NCBI GenBank assembly: GCA_027485235.1 | Contig: JAIXRJ010000016.1 | Coordinates: 1-64,000 of the forward strand | Source: Comamonadaceae bacterium | GTDB lineage: Bacteria > Pseudomonadota > Gammaproteobacteria > Burkholderiales > Burkholderiaceae_C | Reading direction: 5' to 3' | DNA length: 64,000 bases | Part shown: one piece after another, positions 63,101 to 64,000 of the stretch | How positions within the stretch are numbered: position 1 is the stretch's first letter | How the letters are laid out: each line of letters begins with the position of its first letter | Notes under the pieces: generated by a model | Databases searched by the model: none | Told to the model about the DNA's origin: nothing | Seen by the model: the letters and a program-made list of their open reading frames with translations, nothing else | Made by a program: the position numbers and the translations under genes

Positions 63101-64000
63101 ATGACAAGCTTCCTCAGGAACCAGCCTTGGCACCCCACCACCTTGTTGTGGGTGTTGGCCCTGTGGCTGAGCACGGCAGGCAACCTGCCCCTGTGGCTCG
63201 CAGTCTGGCAATTGCCAGAAACCCAAGGCTTGAAAGCGCTCACGACCTTGGGCAGCCTGATGCTGATTTTGCTGAGCATGGTCTGTGGCTTGCTGCTCCT
63301 GCTGGTTTGGCCCAAATGGCTGAAGACGGTTGGCTTGGTGTTCATGGCGATGGCCGCGGCCAGCAGCTACTTCATGCTGGCTTACCGTGTGGTGATCGAT
63401 CCCAGCATGATCGCCAACGTGGTGCAAACCGATGTGCGGGAGGTGCGTGATTTGTTGTCCTGGTCCATGTTGGGCGCTTTGTTCTTGGGGCTGGTTCTGC
63501 CCGGCATGTGGTGGTGGCGTCAGCCGGTCCAGCAGCTGCCGGTTAAAGCCTTGCTGCTGCGTCAGCTGGGCTTGTTGGTGTTGGCTTGGGCCTTGGTGTT
63601 TGTTTTTGTGTGGGCCTCCTTTCAGGACTTGGCGTCGCTCATGCGCAACCACACGCAGCTGCGCTACATGGCCAACCCGTTCAACAGCGTCTACGCGGTG
63701 ACGCGCCTGTTTGTGAGGCAAGCGTCCAAGGTGGTCAAACCTTTGTGGCCGATTGGCGAAGACGCCAAATTGTTGGCGATGCCAGCCTCTGCCCTTGAAG
63801 CGCCTCTGATCGTGTTGGTGGTGGGCGAGACAGTGCGTGCCGCCAACTTTGGCCTGTCCGGCTATGCCCGTCAGACCACGCCAGCCTTGCAAAAGCTCAA
63901 AGCACAAGGCGACTTGGTTTACTTTTCCAACGTCAGCTCGTGTGGCACGAGCACCCAGACGTCGTTGCCGTGCATGTTCTCGCACTTGGGCAAGACCGCC
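63101..64000 (+). CDS. eptA: Phosphoethanolamine-lipid A transferase EptA (partial, runs off the window)
   Basis: First 300 aa visible. Five N-terminal membrane helices (for example TLGSLMLILLSMVCGLLLLL) and the start of the periplasmic sulfatase-fold domain, VGETVRAANFGLSGYARQTTP with metal ligand Glu243. The nucleophile Thr285 lies in SSCGTSTQTSLPCMFS between Cys281 and Cys291, the same arrangement as in MCR-1 and Neisseria EptA. It transfers phosphoethanolamine to lipid A phosphates, which lowers cationic-peptide binding. The ATG at 63101 is in the correct frame; the 3' end is missing. Confidence 0.93.
   Translation, partial: MTSFLRNQPWHPTTLLWVLALWLSTAGNLPLWLAVWQLPETQGLKALTTLGSLMLILLSMVCGLLLLLVWPKWLKTVGLVFMAMAAASSYFMLAYRVVIDPSMIANVVQTDVREVRDLLSWSMLGALFLGLVLPGMWWWRQPVQQLPVKALLLRQLGLLVLAWALVFVFVWASFQDLASLMRNHTQLRYMANPFNSVYAVTRLFVRQASKVVKPLWPIGEDAKLLAMPASALEAPLIVLVVGETVRAANFGLSGYARQTTPALQKLKAQGDLVYFSNVSSCGTSTQTSLPCMFSHLGKTA

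Overview
The window looks like a chromosomal segment of a G+C-rich betaproteobacterium of the order Burkholderiales, most likely a Comamonadaceae relative (Limnohabitans/Rhodoferax-like; the genus is inference). The grounds are the gene order mnmE-yidC-yidD-rnpA-rpmH / dnaA-dnaN-gyrB, a linked metX-metW pair, kdsD-kdsC-lptC, a phasin, and several Bug-type (TctC) solute-binding proteins, which are typical of this order. The replication origin probably lies between rpmH and dnaA (about 38.3-38.5 kb), so most core genes on both sides read away from it.

Region by region. 0.1-9.5 kb: metabolic genes, namely a lipoprotein-like methyltransferase, a delta-class carbonic anhydrase, a NIPSNAP protein, a b561-type cytochrome, an aldehyde dehydrogenase, a lipocalin, an SDR without the usual catalytic residues, a PEP-mutase/ICL-family lyase, a Bug binding protein and a FadR-type regulator. 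9.7-11.7 kb: a flavoprotein monooxygenase with its DUF2783 partner. 11.8-13.7 kb: metX-metW behind a SAM-II riboswitch with an intrinsic terminator. 13.7-16.6 kb: a GDT1-family transporter, an ammonium transporter and a glycine-rich RRM protein. 16.7-21.7 kb: Kdo/LPS export genes (kdsD, kdsC, lptC), an SDR and a Kef-type antiporter. 21.9-27.1 kb: a cupin dioxygenase and a five-gene branched-chain-amino-acid-type ABC transporter. 27.3-33.9 kb: an SDR, a desaturase, and a GntR-controlled catabolic cluster (VOC, FAH, MDR, Bug, AA_synth) of unknown substrate. 34.2-43.9 kb: the origin-proximal core block.

43.9-52.9 kb: an accessory island directly after gyrB. It holds a Fic/DUF6088 toxin-antitoxin pair, a large lower-G+C PLD-helicase-DUF3427 protein flanked on both sides by truncated genes of opposite orientation (a DUF3427 tail and an HNH-endonuclease N-terminus), a ParD-like antitoxin whose ParE toxin is decayed, a CcdA/CcdB pair, a metallophosphoesterase and a DUF4143 ATPase. 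This is the part of the window most likely to repay attention: an older restriction-like locus seems to have been replaced by a different nuclease-helicase. 53-64 kb returns to core-like genes: an old yellow enzyme, a DnaQ-like exonuclease, a phasin, an enoyl-CoA hydratase, an EamA exporter, yajC-secD-secF, dprA, a PAP2 remnant and the start of eptA, which runs off the right edge.

No rRNA, tRNA, CRISPR array, transposase or integrase was found. All family calls were made by reading motifs; no database search was run.
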